Numbered from the stretch's first letter, positions 35,240-46,215 are shown. The stretch: 64,000 nucleotides of DNA from Rhizaria sp. SCN 62-66 (GCA_001724265.1 MEDY01000106.1:1-64000), one strand, 5' to 3'. Notes: a model not told the origin generated them from the sequence alone. Translations and numbers: made by a program.

Positions 35240-36140
35240 TCCACCCGGGCACGGTCACCGGCGCGCGGGGCTAACTCGCGGGTAAAACGGGGCGCGGGCA
35301 CAAGACGTGGAAGGGGCGAGCGAGGGGCAGATAAGCGGCAGTGGCGGGACACGAAGAGGCTCGGGCAGGCGATCCTTAACGCGCGTCTGCAGACACGCTG
35401 TGAGGGGATATAAGAAAATTCTATCCGGAAATCAAAAGATAATCAAATAGAAGTATCACCGAAATTGTTATGTACGCAGGCGTGAGGTTTATGAAGTGAA
35501 ATTCGATGGAAGCGCAATACAAGACCGGGTGTTTAACGTGGTGTGAAGTTGTGACAACAATGAGCCACTGTGCATGATAAGCATAACTAAGCGTCATATT
35601 AATATGAAAGAACATGGTTGTTGTAAATAAAACTCTTATCAATGCAACTGCATTTCGCATGACGGAGGATGGAGAGCGTGCAGCGCTGTTAAATCTAGCC
35701 GAAATGTTGCCTCCGACCGACTGGTTTTTGTTTTGGTTGAGCTCAGCCTCGAATCACACTGTACACTCATTTAACGGAGCAAAATCGCGAGATATAGCCT
35801 CAAAAGCACAGTATCCGTAATCCATCAAAGGACATATGTTGGTATAACTTGGTTAAAAAGCTATGTATACTGGATATATCGTTGGATTTGCGTCGGTCTG
35901 GCCATTCGAAACTGGCCAAACAAAACCACTTGAAGGCCAATATCAGCCGCAAACCAGCAACAAACCACTCATAACAATCTGTCGTTGGTTCACTCTAACG
36001 CTCTATGTAGTAAAACAGCCTCAAAAAGTGTTCTTAAGTTGTTTCATCGAGGTTTCCAAAGAAAGATATGACGACTGAGAGAGCGTGTAACGGTTCTTGC
36101 TCTCATTCCTTGCTTTCGCCCAAAATAGGCGCCGCGCACC
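35240..36140. other. Spacer between the cyclase start and the PRADC1-like gene end
   Basis: GC-rich for about 170 bases upstream of the cyclase start (probable promoter/5' UTR), then AT-rich. Two plus-strand open frames of about 70 codons (35614-35820, 35863-36078) show no family features and no coding-like composition. I see nothing else. Confidence 0.5.
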
Positions 36141-36942
36141 TCAAGGCAGCTCCGACGTGCAGAAGTGCGGCCCTGACATGCGGAGCCGCACGGGTACGTT
36201 GTTGCTGATGAGTTTGCGCAGCACAGCTCCGTCCTGGCCATAGATGATTCCGCCCGGGATCGGGATCACTGTTTAACACACACAAAACGAGAGATTTGAA
36301 GCTATATATGAGCACGTGTAAAAACAAAACGTAAGTATAACATAAAATAGTAAATCTAATATAATATATCAAATTATTATTTGGATAAGCGATGGTTATG
36401 TTCACCTACCGCGTGTTTTTCCCTCTGTTCCCCAGGACGGCATGGGCAGCGAGTCGTCTATCTCGTTAGACACCACAAACGCGATTCCGCCTATAGATGC
36501 GCGGAAACACAGCAAAATAAAACAAAAATGAGTGAAAGGCTAGATCTCGAGTAGGTTTATCCGAAAAAATGTGATTTTAGATAGTTACACGCGTACCTGC
36601 TTCCTCGATATGCTGCGCCTTTTTGTAAAACTCGCATCCGCCGCGGACGACGATGACAATGGTGTCTTGCACCTCCTCGCTGTTAGTCAGCGGGCTACAC
36701 CCGTCCGCGGGCTCCGCGACCGTGGTAAAAGCCTCAACGTCGTTGAACACTGCGGGCAGGGCGGAGAACTGGGCGAACGTGATGGGCAGAGCATAGGTGC
36801 TCATCTCGGCAGGCTCCACGACGCGGAGATTCGAGTTGAACGTCGACATCCGGTGGAACGCAAAGACGTCGCCCAAAAACAGGCTAAAAAGCACAAAAGC
36901 ACAAAACTGTGCCGAAAATGTCCTCAAAGACTTCAATCGCAT
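36141..36942 (-). CDS. Secreted protease-associated (PA) domain protein, PRADC1-like
   Basis: Exons are 36942-36597, 36490-36410 and 36268-36141 (TGA), giving 184 residues, close to human PRADC1 (188). The chosen ATG gives a signal peptide (MRLKSLRTFSAQFCAFVLFS, ending near FAFH); an upstream in-frame ATG at 37038 would bury it. The PA core is visible: TIVIVVRGGCEFYKKAQHIE, then GGIAFVVSNE after intron 1, and IPGGIIYGQDGAVLRKLI near the end. Stand-alone PA proteins act in the secretory pathway or outside the cell without a catalytic domain; the partner is unknown. Donors are GTACGC and GTAGGT. Confidence 0.8.
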
Positions 36943-37276
36943 CTTGACGATCAAATTTGCCCACAAAGCATCAACAAAGTTCATGCACCAACGTTGACTC
37001 ATCACTCGGCCAGTGCAAGTTGTCGCTGCACAAGTCACTCACACTGGCGAAGCCACAAATGAGATACAAAGCACTCGATTCTATGAAACTTTTGACTGTA
37101 TTATAGATTTACAAAATATATTTTCATCATTATTTACATTTTTATCATCATCACCATCATCATAAGCCATCAAGCCCCTTCTAAACTTAACACAGATCAG
37201 AAAACAAGGCCTCACGCTTTCACACCCCACCCATCGATTAGTTGCTCACAATGCTGTTTCGCGTTTCGCAGTGAAC
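36943..37276. other. Short AT-rich spacer, PRADC1-like promoter and CCT3 3' flank
   Basis: Tandem minus-strand genes are separated by about 330 bases, including a CATCATCACCATCATCAT simple repeat near 37145-37165. No gene is seen. Confidence 0.55.
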
Positions 37277-40069
37277 TTAGCCGTCGCGGGCGTCGCCGAA
37301 GGTCTCGTCCTCGTCGTCGGCCTGCTGCTGCTTCACGGCCTCGGCCTTGCTGGCCTCGGACCGCATGCCGCTGACGATGGCGTCAATACGCAGCAGCAGC
37401 GCGGCGGCCTCGAGCGCAGTCTTGAGCGTCTGCGTCTTGACCAGGGCGGGCTCCCAAAGGTTCAGCGTCGTCATGTCCGTCATCGTGCCCAGGTTGCCGT
37501 CGAGTCCGAACGTGAACCCGGTGTCGATGCCGTCCGCGCCGATGATGTGCTTCGCGCGCAGCTCCGTGATGAGCCGGATCGTGTTGGCGCCGCAGTTCTC
37601 ACTGAGAGTGCGGGGGATCACCTCAAGCGCAGTCGCCACCTCGCGGTAGGGGCCCTGCTGCGCGCCGGAGACGGACTTGGCCTTCTTGGCCAGCGCGCAG
37701 GAAAGCGCCATCTCGGTCGCGCCGCCGCCGGGGACCACGCGCGGGTCCAGGATCACGTTGCGCGCCACGGCCATGGCGTCGTGCAGGTTGCGCTCGACCT
37801 CCTGTTTGGCGGACAAAAACGAGCAATTAGAGGGTTAAATGTGAGGGCATGTTAATAAAAATAAATGCAAACGTAGAAAATATAGCAAGGTTTTTTCGAA
37901 ATTAACTTTGCGTTCGAGAGTGCGTTATATCACCGGGTTTTCATGGAAAAACACAACTTTAAACCACAAGACTCAAGCGAACTTGAACCGATCAAATTAT
38001 TGATCACATTTTGATAATTTTCGTTAATTTCACAGTAACACGCAGTAAATGCGGTGCTATGATATGACGCACCTGGAGGACGTCCTTGGAGGCGCCGCGG
38101 AGCAGGATGGTGCACGCCTTGGGGTCCTTGCACTTGACGATGTAGGTGAAGTACTCGTCGCCGATCTTCTTGACCTCGAACAGCCCGCAGCCGGTGCCGA
38201 CATCCTCCTCCTTGAGGTCGCGCGGGTCGTTGGCGATCGTGGCGCCCGTGGCGCGCGCGATGCGGTTGTTGTCGGTCTTGCGGACGCGGCGGATGCACGT
38301 GATACCCGCCTTGTGGAGGTAGTGCGAGGAAAGCTCGGAGATGCCCTTCTCGGTGATGACCAGGTCGGGCTTCAGGGCGATGATGGCGTTGCACACGCCC
38401 TCAATGTACTCCTCCTCCTGCTTCAGGATGAGGTCCCAGTCCTCCTCCTTCATGATCTCGACCTGGGAGATGTGCAGACAGAAAACAACAAGACGAGAAA
38501 AAGATCAAAAATGAGATATGACAATATAGGTGACATCAACTTGGAAATAAATTACAGTATACTATAAATAGCAAGTAGAAACATCTATAAAACATGTTTT
38601 AGAGTTAAATGATCAAGATATAAACGGGTTCAAAGCTGATGTTTCAAGTGCGTACCTGGAGGGCGGACTCGGCCTTCTTGTACTCGAGGTTGCAGTCAAG
38701 CAGCACGATACGGGGGTTCTCAATGCGGCGGCGCATCTTGGAGTCAATGACGTCCTTGTTGAGCATGATACCGTCGATGACACGGGAGTTCTCCATGTAG
38801 TCACCGGGAATCTTCTCAACGCGCGCGTAACGCTTGAGGTCAATCTCGCGATGACCGCCATCGTTGGTCACCAGGACCGTCTTGACGGCGTCGATGGCAA
38901 GGTTCGAGATGAGGTCGCCGAAGCGGGCAGTGAACTTGGTGCCGAGGGTCGTGTTGACGATGTCGAGCAGGACCTGTGCAGAGAGAGGAGAGATCGAGAG
39001 AAAGCAAAGCGAATAGAGCGAGTCAAAGCAAAGCGGAGAGAGAGAAAGAGAACAAAAGAAGGGATTGTGAGTTTGAGTAAAAGTAAAATAGAAGAAAAAA
39101 TATAGTACTATACGTCGTTATATATCGTCAAGTTTCATAATATTTTAAACAAAGCACATCTCGTAGACCATCTATAAACCCAAACATGACAGCTGACTAG
39201 TCTAGGTTGTGCGAGTGCTGCGTACCTGGCGGTTGTCGAGGTCGAGCTCCTTGGTGTTGTTGTTGATAAACTCGAGCGCGTCGTCGAGCGCCTTGTAGTA
39301 GGCGGAGATGATGATGCGCGGGTGCATGTTGCGAACCAGGAAGGGCTCGGCGACCTTGAGCAGCTCGGCGGCGAGGATGATGACCGACGTGGTGCCGTCG
39401 CCGACCTCCTCGTCCTGCGTGCGCGACAGCTCGATCATGTTCTTGGCGGCCGGGTGCGAGACGTCAATCTCGCGCAGGATGGCGTTGCCGTCGTTGGTGA
39501 GGTTGATGCCGCCCACTGGGTCGAGGATCATCTTGAGCATCGCGCGCGGGCCAAGCGTCGTGCGGATGATGTCGGCCACGGCGCGCGCCGCGGCGATGTT
39601 GCTGAGCTGGGCCTTGCGGCCGTGCTCACGCTGCGTGTTGGAGTCTGGGCGAAACAAGACACAAAACATGGGATGGAAAGAATTAGAGAGAGTGGGAGTC
39701 ATGGAAAAGCAGGAGATAGCTTAAGAAGTGTGGTGGGTACCGGCTGGGCAACGGCTGGGTTGAGGCTGCGCGAGTCGAATTTGAATCGAATAATACACCC
39801 ACAGTCCACGTCAGAATAGTCTAATATAGCGTCTTATGGTGCATTATGCAGTGTTTAATGCAAAGATGAAAATATACTTGCTATATCCGCACGCGGGGAC
39901 GCAGACCGGGGCAGATTAGTGCGCTCGCGAGCGCCACACGCTAACAGAACCTTCCCGGCGAGCGAGGAACTAAGATGGCGCAAGGGCGTCGCAAACAAGG
40001 GCAAGGAAGAAAAAGAATATCGGACGTACTCAACACGAGCATGGGAACTTGTCCACCGCCCGGCATCAT
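37277..40069 (-). CDS. CCT3: Chaperonin TRiC/CCT subunit gamma
   Basis: One of eight paralogous subunits of the cytosolic ATP-driven ring that folds actin and tubulin. Exons are 40069-40030, 39644-39226, 38973-38656, 38462-38073 and 37801-37277 (TAA), giving 563 residues. The 40-base first exon encodes MMPGGGQVPMLVL, matching the MMGHRPVLVL start of human CCT3. Nucleotide-site motifs are present: DPVGGINLTNDGNAILREI and DEEVGDGTTSVIILA. So are CCT3-specific stretches such as VRKTDNNRIARATGA, GTGCGLFEVKKIGDEYFTY and DPRVVPGGGATEMALS. Donors are GTACGT, GTACGC, GTACGC and GTGCGT. It is divergent from the mS41 gene. Confidence 0.96.
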
Positions 40070-41319
40070 TCTGGTCAGAGTCTGTAGAGAGGCTGTACAC
40101 CAGGAAGAGACAACGTTTCTCACATCCTCTCACCGTCCTCTCTGCCCGACCGCTCGGGGCTCGTTTGAATTTTGCGGCTTACCTTTCGACCCATCGCGAC
40201 TGTGAGCAACCGCTCTCTACGAATGTTGACCCTGCTTTCCTCTTTTTTATCGACTGCTTTCATGTTTTTTGCCTTTGTTTAAGGTAGAAACCTAGTTTAA
40301 TATTATTTCTCTAAATTTGTAGCGCGAGATGAGTGCATATAGACTTGGACCTATGCCTTACAGTCAACGGGGGCTTCTAACGTCAATATTTTTCGATGCT
40401 TGCGCTTAGCAAGCACTGTCTTAGCATTTTTTTTCTTGAGAGATACTTCAAATATATTATGTTAAACTGGCGTTTGTCTGCTAGTCATATATTTTTGTAG
40501 CTACCTCAGCTTATTTTATGCTTCAAACCTCTGATTAAATGTCTCATCGTGTCAAGTCAGTTCTATCTTAGGCTACTTTGAGGCAGCATAATGTCATATA
40601 TAGTCGAACATAACACTATTTTAGTATAAAATGTTACTGATTTGTGCGCTTAGTAATATTTATAACCCCGCTGACGTTTGTTATGATGCTCTATAGCTGC
40701 CTCACATTTTAGTCCAATCTGAAGATTTTGCGCATACACACGCCTACTTAACATATCTACCAAAAACGCACTATCGCTTAATAAATTTGTGTTTCTATAT
40801 GAAGAATATAAAGCTCATATTCACAAAAACGCTACTCTCACGGAGATACACTTGTTAAAGTGCGAGCGGCTAGACTTACAGCGGCCTTTTTTGGGAACCC
40901 CGTCTAACCGGCTGATCGACCGAAGCAGCCCGCAGACCGACAGGCGGACCGAGGTCGAACTTAGAGAAGGTGTAGCGGCCTCTACCTTGCGTTTCAAAAC
41001 AAACGGTGAAATTATAGTATGAGAGTGTATGCTGTTTGATTACTCTGCTAACTTCATGGCTATTCAACGGAGTCTGACCCCGCGCAGCCGTACTCTTCGC
41101 TCACCGTTGACCGACCGCACTGTGCAACGTAGTCGCCCGCTCGCAAACAAACCAACACGCCTCTACTACTCCTGTCTCCGCATGATTCCGCCTTCACGTG
41201 CTTTATCTCTCTAGTTATTTTATGAACGCTGTGATATCAAAGACGTACCACCTGTCTCATGCATCCCTGTTAACCATTTTCACGTCACTAACACACATTC
41301 TCTTGCTCTTGTGATGTTT

Positions 41320-41351
<32 letters not shown>

Positions 41352-41371
41352 GACGACAAGAGCAGCTAGCC
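40070..41371. other. Divergent promoter spacer between CCT3 and mS41
   Basis: About 1.3 kb, mostly AT-rich. Includes a GC-rich, GACCGA-containing stretch at about 40905-40960 and 41105-41120 that resembles the RPL12-GDI island, and the (CT)n tract below. No convincing coding region. Confidence 0.5.
41324..41351. repeat. (TC)14 dinucleotide tract just upstream of mS41
   Basis: A pure TC run of 28 bases ending about 20 bases before the mS41 ATG. It is likely in the 5' UTR or core promoter. Confidence 0.9.
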
Positions 41372-42226
41372 ATGCTTACTCGCGTCCCCCGCGTGGCCCT
41401 CTCCCGCGCCACTTCGGCCGTCTCCGCCGCGGTCCTCTCCGTCCCCTCCCGCTCCTTCGGCGTGCGTGACCCCTACGCCGAGCTGGACACGACCGAGGCC
41501 GACCAGGACAAGATCAAGTCGTTCCTGTCCTCGATCAAGCTCGCAGAGCACGCCGACAAGTTTAAGTCGTGGGAGCACCTCGTCGTCTCCCCCAGCCACA
41601 CGCTCAAGCACCACATGCAGATGAACGTGCGCGACCGCAAGAAGCTGCGCCGCAACGTGCACAACTGGCGTCTCACCCAGTTCTACGCCACGGGCAACCC
41701 CTACGTGCCGGCCGGGCCCGACGGGCTCGGGCTGCGCAGCAAGTTCGAGAACGCCAACGACGCTAAGCTCTCGTCCTCCGAGGAGGAGATCAACGTGCTG
41801 TTGCCCATGGAGACGCAGATCGGCTTCTTCACCGCGTCTAAGCACTACCCTGGTACCCGCGCCCGCAAGGGAACTACCATTGTCATCGACAACTCTCCCG
41901 CTGCCGCCGCCGCCGACGCCGACGCCGCCGCCGCCGAGGGCGCTGAGGCTGAGGTGGACTCGCTCATGACCGGTGTCCTCCCAGACAACTCCAACAAGGC
42001 CTCATCCTCGTCCGTGGCCGGGGCACTGGCCGGCGGGGCCGGGCTGCTGGGCGGGGACGCCTTCGGCTCGCGTGCGCGCCAGACCAAGCTCGAGGCCGCC
42101 AAGGCCGAGGCCAACGCCGCAGCGGGCCTGGGCGACAACGGGCCCGCCGTGCCCGGCAGCGCCGCGCTCGATGCGCTGGAGCTGCACCGCAAGCTCGTCG
42201 GCCGCGCCGGCCGCGTCGTCGCGTGA
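41372..42226 (+). CDS. Mitochondrial small-subunit ribosomal protein mS41 (IGR motif)
   Basis: Single exon, 284 residues, TGA stop. The first 35 residues (MLTRVPRVALSRATSAVSAA...) look like a mitochondrial targeting peptide. Residues 45-105 contain the IGR/Fyv4-type domain, with FLSSIKLAEHADKFKSWEHL and then MNVRDRKKLRRNVHNWRLTQF. The C-terminal 110 residues are alanine-rich and not family-conserved. mS41 is known from fungal mitoribosomes and other eukaryotes but is absent in mammals. I chose the ATG at 41372 over the one at 41318, which begins in the TC repeat. Confidence 0.75.
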   Translation: MLTRVPRVALSRATSAVSAAVLSVPSRSFGVRDPYAELDTTEADQDKIKSFLSSIKLAEHADKFKSWEHLVVSPSHTLKHHMQMNVRDRKKLRRNVHNWRLTQFYATGNPYVPAGPDGLGLRSKFENANDAKLSSSEEEINVLLPMETQIGFFTASKHYPGTRARKGTTIVIDNSPAAAAADADAAAAEGAEAEVDSLMTGVLPDNSNKASSSSVAGALAGGAGLLGGDAFGSRARQTKLEAAKAEANAAAGLGDNGPAVPGSAALDALELHRKLVGRAGRVVA

Positions 42227-42700
42227 GAGAAAACGCCGATAGCCGCGGTGAGATGAGCGCGAGGGAGAAGGAATAATATTATAGCGGTGGTGATAAAGCG
42301 GTGGTGATAAAGTGGTGCTTTTCACTGGTGTCGAGTGACATCGTTGTCTTGTGGAGAGTTACAGGAAGCTAGTTTGCTCTTCTTCAAGTTCAAGTTATTC
42401 AAGTTAAAGAGGGCCGGAGTTGTGTGTGTGTATACTTGGCTTTGTTTTGTTTCAGATCAAGCTAAGGGAATATTTAAAATAGATAGTATTTGACAAGTAA
42501 TACTCGAAAATAAAACTTTTATATCATTTAAACACCTTCTAGGTCCATCTGATCCTCATGTTTGAACTCGACAGAGCGTTTGTGGTTGGAGAAAGCAGCC
42601 GCCCCATCCATCGATCCATCCAGCGAGTTGAAACGCGGTTTTTCATCCGAGATTTTTGCGTCTTCTTGACCGTCGTTGTGCGTCAAAACTTGGTGCCGAA
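42227..42700. other. Spacer between mS41 and the SH3/LSD1 gene
   Basis: 3' flank of mS41 with AATAAA-like sequence near 42508-42514, then the promoter of the next gene. No further features. Confidence 0.5.
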
Positions 42701-44228
42701 ATGTCTGCTTTTCCATACAACGCAACTGCTATCTCCGATTTCGACCCAGTCGAGCGCACGGAGCTGCGTCTTCGCAAGGGCGACCGCGTGCTGGTGACGG
42801 CTGCGACCAACTCCGAGTGGGCCAACGTCCGCCTACTCGGCAGCAACAACGCCGGCTGGGTCCCGTTTAGCCACCTGCGCCCCGACGCCGGCGTTGCCAC
42901 CCCCGCCATCCCTTCTCCTCCGGTGCAGCAGCGGCCTCCTCCTCAGCAGCAGCCGCCTCAGCAGTACGCGGGATACGGCTACCCCCAGCAGCCCGCCGCT
43001 CACGGCGGCTTCGCGCCCGCCACCGTGGCCAGCGCCGCCGCCGCACCCTACGCCGCCACCAACGCGCCCGGCGGCTATTACCAGCAGCCGCCCTCAGCCA
43101 CCTGCGCGACTCAGTTCAACAACAACAATAGTGTTGGCGGCTACGCTTCCCAGCCTCCCCCCGCTTGTACCCCTGCCGCCGCCACCGGGGGCAGCGGCAA
43201 CTACAACGGAGCCGCGACAGGCGGCTACGACGCCTCGTGCCCGCCCCCGCCGCCGGCTTACCAGTCCAACGACGCCAACTCCACGGGTGGTGCATATGGG
43301 CCCCCGCCGCCGCAGTATTACACCGGCCAGGGATACCAGGTACGAGACAACACTTTATCGTCATATACGAGTATATCTCCGCCAAATCGCACTCCAGTAC
43401 AAATTCATCTCAGTTACAGTTACGAGCCGTGTTATCAGAAACGTGAATATCTATTGAATTAGCTAGTTTTGTATCTAACAGAAAACGTCTTTTTTGTTGA
43501 ATGTCACGTTTTGTTTCTCTCACGACGCAGGCCGGCGGCTACAATGCGCCCTACCAGCAGCCTTAGCAACAGCAGCAACCGCTGCCGCAGTCGCAGTCTT
43601 ACCAGCAGCAGTACCCGCAGTACCCCCAGCAGTACCCTGCCCCGCAGCAGCAGCCTCAGCAGCAGCAGTACCAGCAGCAGCAGTATTACCAGCAGCAGCC
43701 GCAGCAGCAGGCAGTTCTGATCCCGGTCCCTGTCCCAGTTGTCGCCACCAATGGAGGCAGCTACCCCTCTGCCGGCGGGCCCCGCGGCGGCCGCTACGGG
43801 CCCCCGCCTTCTCATCATGGCCACGGCCACGGCTACCCAGGCTCCCGCGGCTTCTTCTGCCGCTCGTGCGGCGAAGGATACAACGTGCCTGGCGGCGCCT
43901 CCTCGTGGCGCTGCAAGCGCTGGTACGTTCAGCCTACTATTGCAACTGCTCGCAAAACGTGATGACTTGAAATTCTAATTATACAATTCCAATGAGATTT
44001 TGTCGGTGAAACATGCTTTGACGAATGATATTCTATGACAGATTGGTATTGATATATCGATTATTTTGAAGTTGAAAGTTTATTAGATCACTGTTCATGT
44101 GATATTTCATGTTTCATGGTAATTCTAAAAGCTTAAGTGTTTATCTTTGTGTTGCATTCTCTTCATTTGCTTATTTCCACAGTGGCACGATGAACTCTCT
44201 TGGCGGTGATCAGTGTATCGTGATGTGA
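42701..44228 (+). CDS. SH3 domain plus P/Q/Y-rich linker plus LSD1-type zinc finger
   Basis: Exons are 42701-43339, 43531-43922 and 44183-44228 (TGA), giving 358 residues if the TAG at 43564 is sense. Residues 1-60 form an SH3 domain: ATAISDFDPVERTELRLRKGD, then SEWANVRLLGSNNAGWVPFSHL. The linker is rich in Pro, Gln, Tyr and Gly. The C-terminus carries CRSCGEGYNVPGGASSWRCK followed by RCGTMN. This fits the LSD1 zinc-finger pattern (C-x2-C, P-x-GA, C-x2-C), and its last zinc ligand is created by the exon 2-exon 3 splice. Donors are GTACGA and GTACGT. Function is unknown; SH3 suggests binding of proline-rich partners. Confidence 0.78.
43564..43566 (+). other. In-frame TAG codon, SH3/LSD1 protein residue 225
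   Basis: The frame reads APYQQP-TAG-QQQQPLPQSQSYQQQ. The same frame continues for 119 codons in the exon, through a zinc finger completed by the next exon. A stop here would leave that zinc finger untranslated. Confidence 0.82.
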
Positions 44229-44230
44229 TG

Positions 44231-44244
44231 TAAGGGGGTACTTA
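44231..44244. repeat. TAAGGGGGTACTTA element, copy 3 (non-coding)
   Basis: Reverse complement of the TAAGTACCCCCTTA word, placed three bases after the stop of the SH3/LSD1 gene, so its conservation cannot be due to protein coding. Confidence 0.6.
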
Positions 44245-44402
44245 CACCTCAGTACTAAGGTTTTACTTGCACAGGGACGTGTGTGAGAAATAACAAACGC
44301 TCACGGCGACGGTCTCTGCCCACATCAATACTTGCAGCAAGAGTCTCAATCGCACGTAATCGCAGCACATTTACGCACTTGCACTCACTGCCATTGTCTT
44401 GT

Positions 44403-44631
44403 TCAGCCACAATCACCGTTGCAGTTGCAGTCGCAATTGCAATCGCAACGGAAGCAGCAATGACCGCGTTTGCACTCGCACTTAGCACAATCACCAGCAC
44501 TTTGGTCCGTATTAGCCGCACTGAATAGAATAGAATAGAATCGGAAATATGAAAATGAGTTACCGTGATAACAACAACGAACAAAGTAGATACGTAACAG
44601 CAATCATCACAAATGATGTTTTGACTTTCAT
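44403..44631 (-). CDS. Tentative small secreted cysteine-rich protein, 61 residues, one 43-nt intron
   Basis: An ATG at 44631 opens a hydrophobic signal-peptide-like leader (MKVKTSFVMIAVTYLLCSLL). A candidate GT..AG intron (44563-44521) with a pyrimidine-rich end joins it in frame to a second exon ending at TGA 44403. The mature part has about a dozen cysteines in 28 residues, in C-x-C and C-C patterns (e.g. CAKCECKRGHCCFRCDCNCD), like metallothioneins or knottin-like peptides. Doubts: the intron is far shorter than others here and starts GTAACT, and the Cys pattern comes from a simple (GAYTGCAAYTGC) repeat. It may be coincidence. Confidence 0.3.
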
Positions 44632-46215
44632 CGGGCCAATACTTGCCTTTTTTAGTGTCTTTAAGCGACAAATTACGCTTCATGAATATCAGAATACAAA
44701 CTGGACACTTTTGTCAATGATTTGTAGAGACTCATGTTGCGACTACGTCGTCTAGTACGCATCACTCATTGTTGTTCGCTAGATTCGTGAATATATATCC
44801 ATGATGTACATCAATGTGAGTGTATTATGAACTAATTACGCGACGTCGCAGTAATACTGTATCAGGATTGTTGTAGATTTTGAAGTTGCATCATATTTTG
44901 CATTGAGAAGTGACAAGCACAAAACAGGAACGAACATAAGTTGTGATCGGAAAGGCTAGGTATAGATAATTACGCGTGTACGTGTGACAAGTGTTACGGA
45001 CACACATGTAATAGAAAGTATTCAGTAAGGAAGTTATTTGTAGATTGTACAATAGCATGAGACACTCCAAATCATTCACGATGTGTTTAACGCTAGACGT
45101 GCTTAGCGCTTACAACACATCTTTGCTGACTTGCAGTTTCGGCTCACAGCAGTATGATGATGAGAAAGCAACTATAGTGTCGTTGATTGTTTGATGATGG
45201 TAAGTATCAACGCCCCACAGCTGCTCACACTTGCTTCAAGACTTTAACACAGGTAGCTTACACGTAATCAATACGGACTCTTGCGCTTAGATACTTAGAC
45301 AACTTGAAAAGCCGAATAAGAAGAAGAAGCGCAAAAGTGTAAGGACCAAAGATGAAGTTCAAAAAGTTCACACTGTTCACAGTTAATTAGGTTACTATTT
45401 ACAAAGGATACACCAACTTACTTGAAACGAACGGGGAAAATCTAAGTAGGAATGAAAACTAACTTTAAACCGAGCAACTTATGCCGCGTACATGATGCTA
45501 TTACGGGGGAATATACACTGAGGGAACACTGCAGAGCGTTCTGACAATGAAAAAGTGACTATGGGATGATACGATATGACAGATACAATCCAGGAGTACG
45601 AGTAACATAGAGAAAGAAAGGAAAAAAAGGACGCACTAGTCGTTTTACCTACTGTGATTAAACAACAATACGCGGTGAAAAAAAAAGGGTAAACAATCGT
45701 CGATGAATTGATAAACCATAAACATGTGAAATGATAACATGAAAGTAACTATTATGGTAGCTAGAATTCGTAGTAGAAAGAAAGAATGAAAAAACAACAT
45801 GGAGAAGAAAAAACTAGGATAAAACCAATTGATATCTTTCCGAAAGAAGAAAATATCACAGAAAATGCAAATATACAGAAAGAAAGTATAAAACTACACA
45901 AATATAAGAAGATATAAACATCAAGTTGAACACAAAGCTAAGATACGTACGATAAGAGACCTAAAACAAAAAAGATACACAATGATGAAAGTGCAAAATG
46001 CGAAGAAAAATCACAAAAACATATGAAACTTCACAAAGAGAACAATTCATTTTACATGTTTGCTTGTTTGTTTGCTCATTTGTTTGTCCCGAGAGTGCCG
46101 AGAGTCCTATTCACGACAACTTTGCCTCACTAAATCTCACACACTGCTCAAAAAAAGTGGAACAACAAAGTCCGGACTTACGACAACGCATGAAACAACA
46201 ACACCTTCACATTCC
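44632..46215. other. AT-rich spacer with a purine/A-rich stretch
   Basis: No credible gene. From about 45,300 to 46,050 the plus strand is strongly purine- and A-rich (many GAAAGAAA, AAAAAAGG words), so the sense strand of the neighbouring minus gene is pyrimidine-rich in its 3' flank. Confidence 0.5.

Noticed and set aside
35614-36078. Two plus-strand frames of about 70 codons before the PRADC1-like gene
   Set aside because: AT-rich composition unlike exons here, no conserved residues and no splice structure.
22397-43566. UAG read as leucine instead of glutamine
   Set aside because: UAG = Leu is known in a rhizarian, but most sites here lie within glutamine runs one transition from CAG. 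It is not formally excluded without alignments or the tRNA.
44255-44683. A 142-codon minus-strand frame with AIAIATATAT sequence
   Set aside because: The Ala/Ile/Thr run is another frame of a simple GCAATT/GCAGTC repeat. The spliced Cys-rich model in a different frame fits better, though it is also weak.
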